The notes below the pieces were generated by a model. That model was not told the DNA's origin, did no database searches, and was given only the letters and a program-made list of their open reading frames with translations. Of a stretch of DNA of 64,000 nucleotides, positions 42,301-54,107 are shown in pieces. This DNA comes from Mermis nigrescens. Taxonomy: Eukaryota; Nematoda; Enoplea; Mermithida; Mermithidae. The translations under genes were made by a program, and so were the position numbers. How positions within the stretch are numbered: position 1 is the stretch's first letter; each line of letters starts with the position of its first letter. The stretch covers positions 1,367,770-1,431,769 of the forward strand of contig JAVLUZ010000768.1 of NCBI GenBank assembly GCA_036768485.1, written 5' to 3'.

Positions 42301-45300
42301 GCAATGCTTGAAGTCCCGTACCACCTTTAATAATGGATCCATTTCAGATCAAATATCTTTCCGCGCTTTTTCTTGGAGAGTTCTACAACCTGAAATCCAA
42401 GTTAGATTCGAATTGAATTGCGAATCTTCCGTTTGGGCCATTCTAAACATTAACCGATTTTTTTAATAATTCATTCATCGCAAGAAATATTTTTGTTGCT
42501 AAAAATGAAATAAGAAATCTTGAAATACCTACCTGTCTGAATAAATAGGCACATATAAGGTAGTATGTACTTATAAATTGCATTTTTGTTTTGTTGAAAC
42601 TATCTCTTTCCCCATCGCATACTTCAGCTTCTTTGCTAAGGTCTAATTTAGTTCATTTCATGAATGTATGTATGTAGGTACCTACCACAATAAGAATTCA
42701 CATGGACGCACAGTATGTGCAAGTTGAGATCAATTAACTTTTCATTACCTATACAGATGGAGTGGTGAATCAGCAATAAAATTTGAAAATTGATTTTAAG
42801 GATTTCGAAGTCTTTCCTCCTGATCTGATCCACCAATACCCTTCCATAGCTGCAGCTAGTCTGCACCACACCTGGGCGTGGGGGGTTTGGGGGTATGCAC
42901 CCCCAGAAACCAAAATACCCCCATACCCCCCAGAATTCAATTTTTGAAAAATTTTTTTCGTTTTTTCCGCATTTTTTTGATGCCAATGGATAGTGCTTGA
43001 TGATAAACGTCGAAAAATGGTGTTTTTATTGCCCTACCACCATTTTTAAGGCCATTTTTGACTTTCAAAAAATCTTGCACCCTCCCCCCAGAATTTTTTG
43101 CTGCCCACGTATGATCTGCACTGTTATTTTTTTAAATGAATCATAGTCCTTATGTAATTATGATCGAAATGCATATGCATAGCCCTTATGTAATTATGTC
43201 GAAATGCATATGTTTTGCTGCCAGCAGCTTACGAAAACGCAAGGAAGTAACAGCAACTTCTCAAAATACATAGGTACATAATATGCATATGTTGTACGTA
43301 CGGAAGGTTACTTTCAGAATACTACATCATTTGGGCGCTTTCTTTGTTAAAAGGTATAATCAATCGCCTAGGCATGCGTAATAACAATGTGTTCGGCCCA
43401 TAAAATGCTGCTGAGCTGACCCCTCCCTCCACACAATTTATGATTTCCCAAAAAATTTTTAGAAAACAGTTGTTTTAAAGAATCTTTCGGTTCAAAATTG
43501 CACAGTTTTTTGGTTCAAAATTATCAATGCGTTCTACAATCGACGCCAACTAGCCATTTCTTAACTGTATTCGATTCAGTTTTTGTTTTAATTTTTCGTA
43601 AATCTATGTTTATATCATAGAATTTCAGAAAGTCGTCAAAAACGTTTGAAAATACTGTTTTTGATATTGTAGCTTATCCATCGTTTAAGTTCTGAAGAAA
43701 AAAACTTTTGTGGCCGACCCTGCATATAATTATGTTGCATACGGTACACGAATGCATAGGAAGCTAATAGAAAACGTGCCTATGTACGTACTAGGTACAT
43801 AATGTAGCGTTTATGCAATCTGAAAATCGTGTACCTATGTCTTAAGTCACATGATGGATCGGTTTTCGAAACGTGCGCACCTGCACGGAGTGTAATGTTA
43901 CAGAGCAATCTGTATAACGTGTGCGTAGAGACGGGATTGGACTATGATTGCGAGTACGAAGGCTTTTTCGCCACTGGCTGTCCCACTGTCATTGTCAATA
44001 GCCCCGATCAGCATTTCGAGGAAGCTTTGATTGAAAGTCGAACGGGAAAAAAGTTTGAAGTAAAGCACAATATTTCTTGTCGTTCATGGTTTTCAAATTT
44101 CATAATAAAAAATGCGCGTCTCATGATATATTGTGTATGCATGTAGCTCAGCTCAACCTATTTTTAGCTAGAGTGATTTTTTCGTAATTAGTATTTTCTA
44201 TGAAACGTTTCCGAATTTTAAGAAGTCATGATAGAAAACAATTTATAATGAATTCTATTGGTCAAAGAAACATCTGTAACATCATATTTAAGATGATGTA
44301 TGGTCTTTAAAAATTCATTTGTTCATTATAGAACCTCAATGAAGGTTAATCAAAAATATACGTATGTAATTTGCAACGAGATCGGCTTAATATTAATTAC
44401 GAGTAATTTAATTCGTACGGTATCCTCAAGGGCTGCAACAGCTACAGTTCATTAAATTATTGGACGGATCGACTATTTTTAAGTTATTTCATCGTTACAG
44501 TACAGTATTTTGCAGCGTCGTAGCACTAGTCCATTGACAGTAACACAAAACTACTAATTAGACTAATCACATGACCCGCTAGAGCATAGAAACCTTTGGT
44601 GCCTAGGGACATTCTTTAATCATCGGCCCCGACCAGACATGCGTAAGGTAGTAGGTTTGGGGGTTCGGGACCATAGGTGCACAGCATGGCCGATCTGGGG
44701 GATCTAGGGGTTAGCCGGTCTTGAGGGGCCAAAAATTGAGTTTTCTTGGGCCAAAATGATTTAAAAAAGTGGCAAAAGCGCTAAAATAGCATCAAAACTA
44801 TATGTTATTACACAGTTTTTGGTCAATTTGAAGCACTTTTGAAGGAAATTTTCAATTTTGATCCTGTTTCGGCCTCCATTTTGCCATTGCATGAAATTTT
44901 ATATTTTCCATTCTGGGTGGTCTAGACCACACATGGACGTGGAGGGGTTTGTACCTGGAGGGGTTAGGGGGTTTGTAAACCCAGAAGTTGAACCCTCCCC
45001 CGCAGATTACTGTAGAACCCAGAATTCTGTTTTTGTAACATTTTTAGCTATTAACCCCATCCTGACCCCCAGAATTCGGGTGCTGCCCATGTATGATCTT
45101 CCAACCACATATGGGCGTGAGGCGGCGGGTTTTGGGGAATGCATCCCCACCCAGAAGGCCCAATATCCCCCACCCCCAAAAACCAAAATACCCCCCTGAA
45201 TTCAATTTTTAAAATTTTTTCAAAGCAATTTTTTGATGCTAATGGATATGGCTCGATGAGAAACGTTGAATGATTATGTTTTTCCGCCATACCACCATTT

Positions 45301-48300
45301 TTAAGATCATTTTTGACCTTTCTTGCACACTTCCCCTTCCCAGAATTTCGGTGCTGCCCACCTATGCTCCTGAACGCCAAATCAGTAATAAATAATAAAC
45401 TCGAAAGCCAGCTATAAGGTTAATTGATTACATTTTCAACCTTGTTCGAACATGTTGTATTAAAAAGGGTCAAATGTTAAATTTACTTATGTTATAATCA
45501 TACATGGATAGTAGCCGAATTCTGGGTGTCTGGGTGGTATAAAACTGGGAAAATCCAAAACAATATGCCTAAAAATTCAATTATGGAGCTGTTTCCGTTA
45601 ATCAATTATTGGGAGAAAAGAGTCTTCTTTCGTTATTGAGGATGTTGGAAAAGCTAATCCTGTGATTCAACAAACAACGTCTATATTAGATACGAACGCC
45701 GTGAACGCAAGCATAGCCGATGCTGCATTAGCCAGCTATAGCGTCAACAAAGCCGATACCATCTTTTCGCATGCTCTAAAAGAAACTAAGGTGTGCAGAG
45801 TTACTCTATTACTGCTTTGAAATTTAGACTTGGTATTCCTACATGGGTGCGATTACTTTAGGCACCCTGCATTTAAAAGACCGACCAGAATCTAGAAGAC
45901 ATTAACAATCAGGTTTCAAGAAAATACGATTTTTGCGATTTTAAAACCAATAGATAGAGCTCAATGAGGAACGTAAAAAATGGTGTTTATTTTGTACCTC
46001 ATTAAGCTTTCCTTGCCTGATCCTCAAAATTTTTGAACCCACAGAATTAGATGCTACTATAGATGCACATCATGACCGATCTGTTGTAGGGAGGAGGGTC
46101 AGCCGGTCAGGGTAGGGATCAAAAATTAAGCTTTTATTGGGCCTAAATGACTTCCAGTATGGTATAAAAGCTAAAATGGCTTCCATTATTCCTCAATTTC
46201 GGATCTACTTCAAGCAAGCACTTCTAAAGAAAGTTTTCATTGTAATTTTTTCGGTCATCATTTTGCCTCATTTTCCCCAGAAAATTTCACATTTTTTAAA
46301 TTCTGGAAAGTCTCGACCCAACTGTTCTTTTTTGTACGAGACAAAGATTTCGAGGCTCGTACGAAAGATTTTCGGATCCATCTTTGTACAATGTACAAAG
46401 ACTTTTTGGGGCAAAGTAATGGTAATTTTAACGTTTTTTGGAGTATTTTGTAGCAAAATTTACTGAAAATTCGCTTCAGCGCCGAGTATCATAATTACAT
46501 TCTATTTAGCTCCAAGCGCGGACATTTAACACTCCAAAATCTATCTGTAAGCATCTTTGTACAGATAGAAGCATCTTTTACATCTATTTCCACTGTTTTA
46601 TAAAGATTTTATGCAGAAAAAGAACTATTAAACAACTTTGTACTGTTTTCTGCCGTTTGAAGATAAAATTGACTCTTTTATCTTTGCGTTGCATTAAATT
46701 CATAAGCAAATTGGTGTCTATTATGAGATTCAGTTCAGCACATTGCAACCAGCTTATTATTTATAATTGTGTAACACAAGTCATTTTAACTTGCTGAGTC
46801 GAATTTAATGTGTAATTTCAACCTAAGACTCATGAAAATTTTGGCGTTTCGGGCCGAACTAATATAACCAGCTGAAATTAGGACAAAGTTACACCTTTTG
46901 CGAAGCGAGCGGGTCACGGATAACAATCTAGTAGTATGTAAAAAATGTGTACATTCAATTGCATATCTATACGTTATATGTACAAAACAATTTTAGCTCG
47001 TACAAAGACTTTTCCGGAGATCTTTGTGCATGTACAAAGAGGCTCGTGCAAACAAAAACAGTGCTTGACCCCTAAATCCTCCTCCTTCATGTGCATGTCT
47101 GGGCGCTGCCCATGATTCCTACGAATCCTCAAAAAGAACAAAAACAGTCGCAAAATCCGGTGTACCCCTTGACATCATTTTTGCCTTGAATACTAACTTC
47201 TTTTATGCATCGGATAAAATAATGCTGATCAATAGATTTCTGCTTTTCAGTACCTACACCATACCGCATATGTTTGCTGTAAATTACTTTTCCTTGTTTT
47301 CCGTCTAACAAACTGTGTAGAAAAAAGATAGAAAAATTAATCTCTTTTTCAAACCGTATTTGATGTAATACGAGGACGTGGCATCAAGATGTTAGAATCA
47401 TAGGTAGTGCGAAAGCGCTACCTATAAAATACTTGGCCATCCTTTTTCTTATATGTTTATCACAGCGAGTTTGAAATTTGTGCCCCCCCTCACAGCAACA
47501 ACGGCACACACCTGGGAGGTGCGGTTTTTTTAATCGATGGATAATTAAAAAATTTGATGCCCGTCTTTTTTTGTTTACATTCAATACCGAGTTGGCAATG
47601 AGTGTGTAAAGTGAAAACCGAAGAATCAAATAATTTGCGGAGGGCCAATTTTTTTTAAATTGTTGCCTCCGAGTTGTAGATTACGAATCTGAACTTAAAA
47701 TTTCTTTACACTAAATAGTTGTTACACGAAAGTGTAAAGTACACGTGTTTTTACTATTTGCGTGTCCTTCAGCTTATCTAACTCAATTTTAGGTTTATGG
47801 GCAGTCCAATTAGTTTTGTAATGTAGAGGGTTGCAATATCTCAAAAAAGAATTTTTCTCTTTTAACGCAATATTTATTGATCTGTGATCGTTTTAGTGTA
47901 AAGGGTTCAAGACGGAAAACGAAATTTCTTCAACTACTCCGCTAAGTAGGCGGAACATTCTAATTATGCTTAAAACGTGCCCTGACCTTAGCGTTACAGA
48001 TCCTAGTTTATTTTGTTTCTAAACACCCAATATTGCTGTATTAGCACAAGTGTAAAGTTTACACCGAGAAGCATTTTTCAGCCCAGACAATTTTAGTGTA
48101 AAGGGTTTGAGACGAAAAAAGAACTTTCTTCAGCTACTTGCACCCCCAGAATTTTGGCGCTGCCCACCTGTGGATGAATGGCCTGAATTATTGAATAAAA
48201 GAAGGGAACTAGCAAAGAAAAATGCTCCGACTGGAACAAAAAGGTAAATATACTTGAATTTCTTCATTGCTAAGGATGTAAAAGGAGGTGGACTAGGGAA

Positions 48301-50010
48301 AATTGTCCTATATGCGCAGAAGCCATAGGAATGTGCCAAACAATTAGACTTCCTAAACAACGCAAAAATCGAAGTATATTCTGCGGCCTGTGAAAAATGA
48401 GGGTGTAGTCACAAAGCGTATTTAAGTAGTTTCGCAAAAGAGCATTGAAGACACTTTCATGACTATTAAATAATCAATGTATTACTTATTTAATGAAATC
48501 TTGACCTTCCACAATGCTCTGGAGTAAAAGATAATAGTGTAAACTTTACACCTACATGGCCAACTCAATAGTTTTCTTGAAAAACCACAAAAAATTTCTT
48601 CAAATTTTCCAAAATAAAGTAATCAGAATACTAGCCATCATAATCGAAATTGCTACGGAGAATCTGCTGAAACGCGCATAGGCCGCAGAATATACTTCGA
48701 TTTTCGCGTTGTTTAGGCGAAGTCTAACTGTTTAGCACATTACTATGGCTTCTGCGCATATAGGAAAATTTTCCCTAGTCCCCTCCTTTTATATCCTTAG
48801 CAATGAAGAAATTCAAGTATACTTACCTTTTTTGTTCCATCGGAGCATTTTTCTTTGCTAGTGAAAAATACTGTGATAGCACGTCACTAATGAGTAAAGA
48901 GCATGGATATGTAATGAGTTTGTTATACATGCACAGCATATTTGATCGGGGTAGGCTCAGCCAATGAGCTTTTACAGCCAAAATGATCACAATAACTGAC
49001 TTAAATGCTAAGATATCGTAAAAGCGCGTTGATTCACAGTTTCTAATCAATTTTGAATACTTTTGGAGAAAATTTCGATTTACATCCATTTTATGCCCTC
49101 ATTATACACTTTTCTTCCCTCCTGAAAATGCCTCATTTTTTCAGTTTAGCCCCCAAGTCCTCCCTATGCATGTCTCCGCAAAGCCATATTCGTATGCTTT
49201 GTTTAGTGGTAAAAAAGATGGTGAAAAACTGCTACGATTTTAAAAAACAAAGTTGCCTAAATCAGCCTACATGTATGGTTTTTGGCGATTCTTTTGATCC
49301 AAACTCAAGCATACCTACGTCAATCGTATCATCGATTAGAGGTGTCGTTAAAGTTCAAAAATGTATTTAGTTTCATAACTACGAAATTCAAAGCTGACCA
49401 ATATCATTCAATTCCATTTTTTTCGTTTGCTGCTAATGTGTGCGCAGCAGAGGAAAATATTTCATCCAAACGGACAGTGGGAAAATTTTTGTTTATTTTA
49501 CTGGTATTTAAAAAATTGCCGGGGCTAATCCTTGATGAAATAAAAATCACAAGCGTACCTATTGAGTTTCGGGTAGAGTGGAGGACATACATATGTGGGC
49601 AGCGACCTAATCCTAATTCTGGGGGGAGCGAAGCGACCAAATTCTTGAATTCTCGGGTGTCTGGATGGGGCAATAGACCAAATTGCAAGAAACGTGCTTA
49701 TGCCAAAAATTCAATTTTGGGGTCTATCGATTCTTGGAAGTCTGCTATATTCCTGGGTGGTCTGCCCCTCTCCGTCTCGCGCCCACATGTGGTGGAGGGT
49801 GACAAAAACAGCCCAAAAATTTAACGGCGGGTCTAACTAAACTCCTGACCTGCGACGCCCATGTGTGCTTACAAGGATTCTTATTCATTTTTGACTAATT
49901 TCACTGAACGCTCTTAGTCCAACTCCAAGGAAGCTCTTGAGTTGCCCCCATCAACCGAAAAATTGACCGCGAAAACGGACTCCGGACAAACGCCTCGTTC
50001 GACAATTTAA
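39191..50010 (+). CDS. Unrecognised gene, four-exon model (201 residues)
   Basis: Exons 39191-39322, 43847-44059, 45623-45790 and 49918-50010 have typical GT-AG borders, and every junction is phase 0. They join into one open frame of 606 bp with a stop. The N-terminus is hydrophilic (MENKSRKTDAPLPIDEP, then basic RPSARSKKSRIAQ). The second exon has six cysteines and reads CVETGLDYDCEYEGFFATGC. The third is Ala/Ser/Asn-rich, and the last is a Ser/Thr-rich tail ending TDSGQTPRSTI. There is no signal peptide or membrane segment. No family was recognised. Missing exons in the 4.5-kb first intron, or two adjacent genes, remain possible. An AATAAA lies at 50262. The introns are filled with minisatellites and MITEs. 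Confidence 0.5.
39921..40045 (+). repeat. 20-bp minisatellite, cluster 1
   Basis: Tandem copies of CGACCTAAGCATCTATACAT, ending in 'gacctcgacctaagcagc'. Confidence 0.9.
40806..40972 (+). repeat. 20-bp minisatellite, cluster 2
   Basis: About seven copies of the same unit. The flanks of clusters 1 and 2 match (gattcaaacag...gcagaat on the left; 'actaagcctaagcctaag' and 'acatgcaaaaa' on the right), so the whole roughly 0.9-kb block is duplicated. Confidence 0.92.
41548..42200 (+). repeat. Variant 20-bp minisatellite clusters 3-5
   Basis: Units of the type GTCGACCTAAGCGGGAGTAT at 41548-41640, with shorter clusters near 41910-41960 and 42148-42200. The spacers after clusters 3 and 5 are also related ('aagtctaggaattatgggta' against 'aatctaagaatcatgggaaa'). 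Confidence 0.85.
42867..43113 (+). mobile_element. MITE family A, copy A7
   Basis: CACACCTGGGCGTGGGG to TGCCCACGTATG, 247 bp. Flanks are gtctgcac (42859-42866) and atctgcac (43114-43121), a 7/8 match. Confidence 0.9.
43847..44059 (+). CDS. Unrecognised gene, exon 2
   Basis: Acceptor ATGTCTTAAG, donor TTTGAA|GTAAAG, 71 codons. It contains SHDGSVFETCAPARSVMLQS and GCPTVIVNSPDQHFEEALIE. Codon composition is clearly less AT-biased than the flanks. Confidence 0.6.
44672..44935 (+). mobile_element. Repeat family B, copy B4
   Basis: CATAGGTGCACAGCATGG, 'gccaaaatgatttaaaaaag', 'ttacacagtttttggtcaat'. It runs straight into a family C copy at its right end. Confidence 0.8.
44936..45098 (+). repeat. 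Repeat family C, copy C7
   Basis: CACACATGGACGTGGAGG to GTGCTGCCCATGTATG, short (about 160 bp), sharing end sequences with family A. Confidence 0.7.
45106..45366 (+). mobile_element. MITE family A, copy A8
   Basis: CACATATGGGCGTGAGG to CTGCCCACCTATG. It follows C7 by only eight bases. The flanking 8-mers are not clearly alike. Confidence 0.75.
45623..45790 (+). CDS. Unrecognised gene, exon 3
   Basis: 56 codons from SSFVIEDVGKANPVIQQT to SHALKETK, donor AAG|GTGTGC. The acceptor (GAAAAGAG) has a poor pyrimidine tract but is the only one giving the right phase after a stop at 45599. Confidence 0.55.
45925..46050 (+). repeat. MITE family A fragment
   Basis: 'aaccaatagatagagctcaa' followed by 'tgaggaacg' and 'aaaatggtgtttatttt' match the interior of family A. 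The ends are lost. Confidence 0.45.
46056..47103 (+). mobile_element. Repeat family B, copy B5, split by a hAT-like element
   Basis: The left part 46056-46319 ends 'aaagtctcgaccc', and the B terminal 'gacccctaaatc...gtgcatgtctgggc' resumes at 47064. The split is exactly at the E2 insertion. Confidence 0.75.
46320..47063 (+). mobile_element. hAT-like MITE family E, copy E2, nested in B5
   Basis: Left AACTGTTCTTTTTTGTACGAG-like end (first 20 bases AACTGTTCTTTTTTGTACGA), right ...CAAACAAAAACAGTG. Flanks are ctcgaccc (46312-46319) and cttgaccc (47064-47071), a 7/8 match. Inner TTTGTACAATGTACAAAG resembles the E1 palindromes. Confidence 0.85.
47398..48866 (-). mobile_element. Composite repeat G3 (box + short satellite + fold-back F4)
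   Basis: The box is at 47398-47530 ('gcgctacctataaaatactt', 'cctgggaggtgcggtttttt'), as at 12362. GTGTAAA-type satellite sequence fills 47560-48130. Fold-back arms are at 48208-48400 and about 48680-48866. The same order as G1 and G2 at reduced length supports a single element type. Confidence 0.65.
48208..48866 (+). mobile_element. Fold-back element copy F4
   Basis: Left arm ACTAGCAAAGAAAAATGCTC ... 'cgaagtatattctgcggcct'. The right arm is the inverse, ending 'ggagcatttttctttgctag'. Shorter core than F1-F3. Confidence 0.82.
48932..49178 (+). repeat. Repeat family B, copy B6 (degenerate)
   Basis: 'acagcatatttgatcggggt', 'agccaaaatgatcac', 'cacagtttctaatcaatttt' and a terminal 'ctatgcatgtctccgc'. 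Confidence 0.6.
49585..49866 (-). repeat. Repeat family C, copy C8
   Basis: CATACATATGTGGGCAGCG to GACGCCCATGTGTG with 'caattttggggtctatcgat' inside. It lies about 50 bp upstream of exon 4 of the unrecognised gene. The 180-codon frame across it is repeat sequence. Confidence 0.6.
49918..50010 (+). CDS. Unrecognised gene, exon 4 (last)
   Basis: Acceptor AACGCTCTTAG, then SNSKEALELPPSTEKLTAKT, ending in TAA. It joins exon 3 in phase 0. Confidence 0.55.
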   Translation, partial: SNSKEALELPPSTEKLTAKTDSGQTPRSTI

Positions 50011-50261
50011 TCAATTAACTTGAACTTGGTTATCAAGTCGGGCTTGATGCAAGGACTCTTTGTATTTTCTTAATCACTGAGTGGAAAACGCATTTGAATC
50101 GAGCATTTTTGAATGCTTATCACTTGATCGCACATGATATTTATCTAAATGCTTGCTTTGTAAATACTTTTGTCTTACTAGGCTTGTTGTTTTTCCAAGT
50201 GACTAACGTCATAACTCGACGTACGTGTTTTTCGCCCACATTGATATGTCGTTTAATATCT

Positions 50262-50267
50262 AATAAA
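50262..50267 (+). promoter_or_regulatory. Possible poly(A) signal of the 39191 gene
   Basis: AATAAA about 250 bp after the stop. Confidence 0.35.
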
Positions 50268-50338
50268 CTAATTCTGTGAAAGTTTAGAAATGAAGATACG
50301 TAGGTATGTATATGTACCTGCCAAAAATGAACCGCGAG

Positions 50339-50528
50339 CATATGTGGGCGGCACCAAAGTTCTGAGGGGAGGCGCAAGATTTTTTCAAAGGTCAAAAAAT
50401 GGCCTTAAAAATTGTGGAATGGCTAAAAAGCACTATTTTTCAACGTTTCTCATCGAGCACTATCCATACCCATCAAAAAATTGCGAATAGAAACAAAAAA
50501 ATTTCAAAAATTGAATCCTGGGGAGGGG
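50339..50528 (-). mobile_element. MITE family A, truncated copy A10
   Basis: CATATGTGGGCGGCACC, then the family interior in reverse ('ctcatcgagcactatccat'). The other terminus is missing. Confidence 0.7.
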
Positions 50529-50529
50529 T

Positions 50530-51300
50530 CAACGGCAGATTGGTCAACTCAAAGAATGTTTTCATATTTTTTTCAATTTTTTGCCGTCTGCTGATCTGTT
50601 AAATTTTTTGGATTCTTACTATCTTGGCCTTGCTCCGCAGTTTCTGCTGAAAGCTCGGTAAGCCAAGAATGAAGTTTTTCGGGTGTTCTGCGTTAGAGGT
50701 GCTTACCAAAATCCAGTGGTAAAAAGCTGTATAAGTAAAACGAGGTGCACAAACCCAATGACGCGACGCGAGACGCTTAAGTTCAGGTAGCATCAACGAT
50801 CGTTACTGACTGAATCAGAAGATGCGTTGTTCGTTTTTGTCGATCTTTTATCACCAAGAATATGAGAAAGAAAGAAGTATAATGGAAAAAATTGCCCGAA
50901 ACTAACAAAAACGAAATCTTTTTGTGCAAAAATGGTTGAAATCGAGCAAAAATATTAGTATGCCGTTATGTGACCCTTTACACCGACTCTAAAAATTATT
51001 TAAACGATCTATTCGGCTCTGTAAACAAAACCTTACTCTGAGGGTAAAATGCGAAGCTTTAGAATTCTGCTGCCTACATTGTAGCCATGCACACACCAGT
51101 GTAAGGCAAAATAAGAGAATAAGCATAGTTTATCACACCCGACTTTTATGTTAAGATGGCCCGTGATTTATCGAAAGGATTGAGATAAAGATAAAGATGA
51201 AATAAAGAAATCGTCAGATAAAGATAAAGATATCTTTATCTTTATTTTTATCTTGCTGAAAAGATAAAGACAAAGATACGTTTTACTAACACTAGAGGGG
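50530..51300. other. Intergenic, no gene seen
   Basis: AT-rich, no supported frame, apart from the GATAAA-rich stretch from 51168 annotated separately. Confidence 0.45.
51168..51277. repeat. GATAAA-rich repeat with a long palindrome
   Basis: Copies of AAAGATAAAGAT occur on both strands. At 51218-51245 they form a perfect 28-bp palindrome (half-site ATAAAGATAAAGAT). Confidence 0.9.
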
Positions 51301-51302
51301 TC

Positions 51303-51444
51303 ATAAATTTTAAAGCTATCTCCGACAATAAGCTGACAGATTGCGATTATATAGCATTGATCTGATATATAATTATCGTAACCCTCGGCTTACTGTCGTT
51401 GAAAATTCTTAGAATTTATGCACGAAGTTATGTGAAACAGACTA
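51303..51444 (+). mobile_element. MITE family D copy D8
   Basis: 'tctccgacaataagctgaca' to 'gttatgtgaaacagactata'. The left terminus is eroded. Confidence 0.75.
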
Positions 51445-51789
51445 TAGTTATTAATAAAATATGTCAAAATGGCGCTTTTTGCACTCTCATGAATTTTCGG
51501 CCTTTTTGTGACCTTGATAAATTTAAAACCACTATCCTAGGTCGTCCACATATGCCTACAGTATGTTACAAATTATGTACCTATATAATTAGTTAGTACG
51601 ATGGTGACTCGTATATACGAGTTATAATCTGGACTAAACTGTATTTTAAAAGACTGATACTAATTGTTAAGTGGCGAAACATCCAGGGAGCGAACATTCC
51701 AGGAGGCAAAGCGTACACCACAAGATCTTAAAATTTGATTCATCTCGTGGTCTATATCAAATCAGTGGGTCCAGGGATGCACTTACAAG

Positions 51790-52044
51790 CACACCTGGGC
51801 GTGGGGGGTTCTAGGGGGTGTACCCCCAGAAATCAATACCCTCCAGAAATTAAAATACCCCCCCAGAAATTCAATTTTTGCAAAATTTTTCGTTTTTCGC
51901 AATTTTTTGATGCCAATGGATAGTGCTTGATGAGAAACGTCGAAAAATGGTATTTTTATCGCCATACCACCATTTTTAAGGCCATTTTTTGACCTTCAAT
52001 AAATCTTGCACCCCCGCCCCAAATTTTCTTGCTGCCCGCGTATG
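51790..52044 (+). mobile_element. MITE family A, copy A11
   Basis: CACACCTGGGCGTGG to TGCCCGCGTATG, 255 bp, with perfect 8-bp duplications cttacaag (51782-51789 and 52045-52052). Confidence 0.93.
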
Positions 52045-52239
52045 CTTACAAGAAGTAAAGCGATTAAGAATTAAAAAATGTTCATAAAATATTAATAAAT
52101 TAAATTTCAAATAGAGACGAATTTACCTTCCCCTTTAGATAAAAAAAGAAAAGATACACAAACTGATTCAAATGAACATAAAGCAAAACTGTAATTACAT
52201 ACATAGCGACGCAACAACATCTCGTTTTCTTATTCAATT

Positions 52240-53306
52240 TGTAAATGTAGCCGAGTTCGATCTGGGTCTACAGAACCGTCACAGATACGAACCGCACTAA
52301 CATTCACCCTCGAGATTTACCTAGGTACGTAGGTACTTAAGTCTGCGCTTAGTGCTGGCCCCGATCGCGCGGCTCTGAATGGCTTTCGATCTTTGGACCC
52401 TTACAGACCTTACGGCTTCGATCCCCTCAGCCCTAATATTGCTGGCTGCTTTTCGTCGGGTGATCTCAGCAGCTACGCCCTAAGACCTAAGGCTACCTAC
52501 CTAGTCTCGGAATTTGCCGCGGAGGTCAGTTGACCTATCTCAAGCTCAAGTTGTTATTTAACTTATTTTCAATCAGTGCCTTGAACGAAATGTTTTTGGT
52601 TCCTAATTTGTGTAGCACGCTGAACAATGAAAACAACAACAACGAGCTCTATGCTGATCAATCATCCCTAAAGATTAAATAATATTTTTGATCGATTTTT
52701 TGGCTTGAGAAATAAAATATGATTTTCGAATAAAATAAGCTATCATACGGAATTTACCTATCAGTCCACTAAAACGGGTGGAAGTCCTCGACGAAGGGAT
52801 GTAGCCGACCTTACCCTCGGTATAGCCAGAAACCACTGGGTAGGTTTTTTCTATGTATTTATTCGACGAAGAAATCACGGCCTATAGCCGGACAAAAGCA
52901 AAAGAAAAACGAAAACGTACGGAATATGTCGACGTACGACTGGCTAACGAAAAGCAAAAACGCCAGACTACTCTACAACGTTAAGTACACTGGCCTCAAG
53001 GGCCATTACAGTAAAATAAAACAACGATCAATTTAACGTAATACTGAAATGACTTTTATCTCAGATCGAATGTTCTCGATTACACAAGCGGTATGCATGA
53101 AACAATTACTATTATCATACACTTAACTCTACGATACCGGACAAGTATCTAATTGTTTTTTATTGTTGAAAATTTGGGGAAATAATGGGAAGACCGAAGG
53201 CATAGCCCACAGTGCACCGTCATAGACAGCTACTAGTATTGGCTATGTAATGGCTATCGCGAACTGCTAAGGCAGGTTCGCCTACCGTGTAACTCTCGCA
53301 GTTACA
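52240..53306 (-). repeat. Probable 3' LTR
   Basis: On the minus strand TGTAACTGCGAGAGTTACAC starts directly after a purine tract, and AATAAA (plus-strand tttatt at 52858-52863) could be the LTR poly(A) signal. The far boundary is set only by a TGTAAA...-type end (reverse TTTACA) near 52240 and is uncertain. Confidence 0.5.
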
Positions 53307-53315
53307 CTCCCCCAC
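53307..53315 (-). promoter_or_regulatory. Polypurine tract (plus-strand primer site)
   Basis: The minus strand reads GTGGGGGAG immediately before TGTAAC, the expected layout for priming plus-strand DNA synthesis next to the 3' LTR. Confidence 0.6.
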
Positions 53316-53394
53316 GTATAGAAAAAAAATTTGACACAAAGTGGAGAATTTTTTCGGGGGTACACCATCGACACTAGCGTCGGCGACGCTCTAC

Positions 53395-53450
53395 AACTCG
53401 GCTCTCTGGCGTTCGCAACGCCTCAACTCTGGCGTCCGCAACGCCTCATC
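53395..53450 (-). repeat. Tandem GGCGTTGCGAACGCC hairpins
   Basis: Two to three copies of a roughly 24-bp unit containing GGCGTTGCG(A/G)ACGCC, each able to fold into a 6-bp GC-rich stem. They lie in the untranslated part just upstream of the polypurine tract. Confidence 0.7.
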
Positions 53451-53546
53451 CTGAGCGAACGTGAAAAACGAAAATAAAGAGGAACGAAAAAAAATAACAA
53501 ATAGCGATAATAGGTAACGGCCAACGCATGACCTCGTTCGCACTCA

Positions 53547-53657
<111 letters not shown>

Positions 53658-54107
53658 TCAGCCTCCTTCAGTCCCCGGGTAATGGAAGAATTTTTTGAAT
53701 TAAAAATTTTGTAGATTGGGTATAAATTAACCCCTTGTCCGTTAAAGAGTTAAGGTACCATAATAGTAACACCGCTAATTGAGCAAGAAACAAATTAAAA
53801 TACGGAATGATAAGGCAAAATTATGCTGAGCAAAAATTAAAGACACTGACGAATTAAAACACGAGGTAATGATAAAAACGAGAAAAATGGCAAATTATGC
53901 GAGATTACGGGGAAAAATACGAGCACCGTCAAAGAAAAATTTACAGTAAGAGAAAAATGACAAGAGAAAAAATACACAGGAAATAAACGATACACAAAGT
54001 CCTGGAATCCACATCAGGACGAAAAACGAAAAAATTGACGAAAAGTTGCTGGTCGAATTCGACGCCAAACGCAGAGTTCCAAAAGTTCAGTACGTCGAAC
54101 TTGATAA

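Noticed and set aside
49282..49824. 180-codon plus-strand frame
   Set aside because: It crosses a family C repeat and adjoining AT-rich sequence; no protein features.
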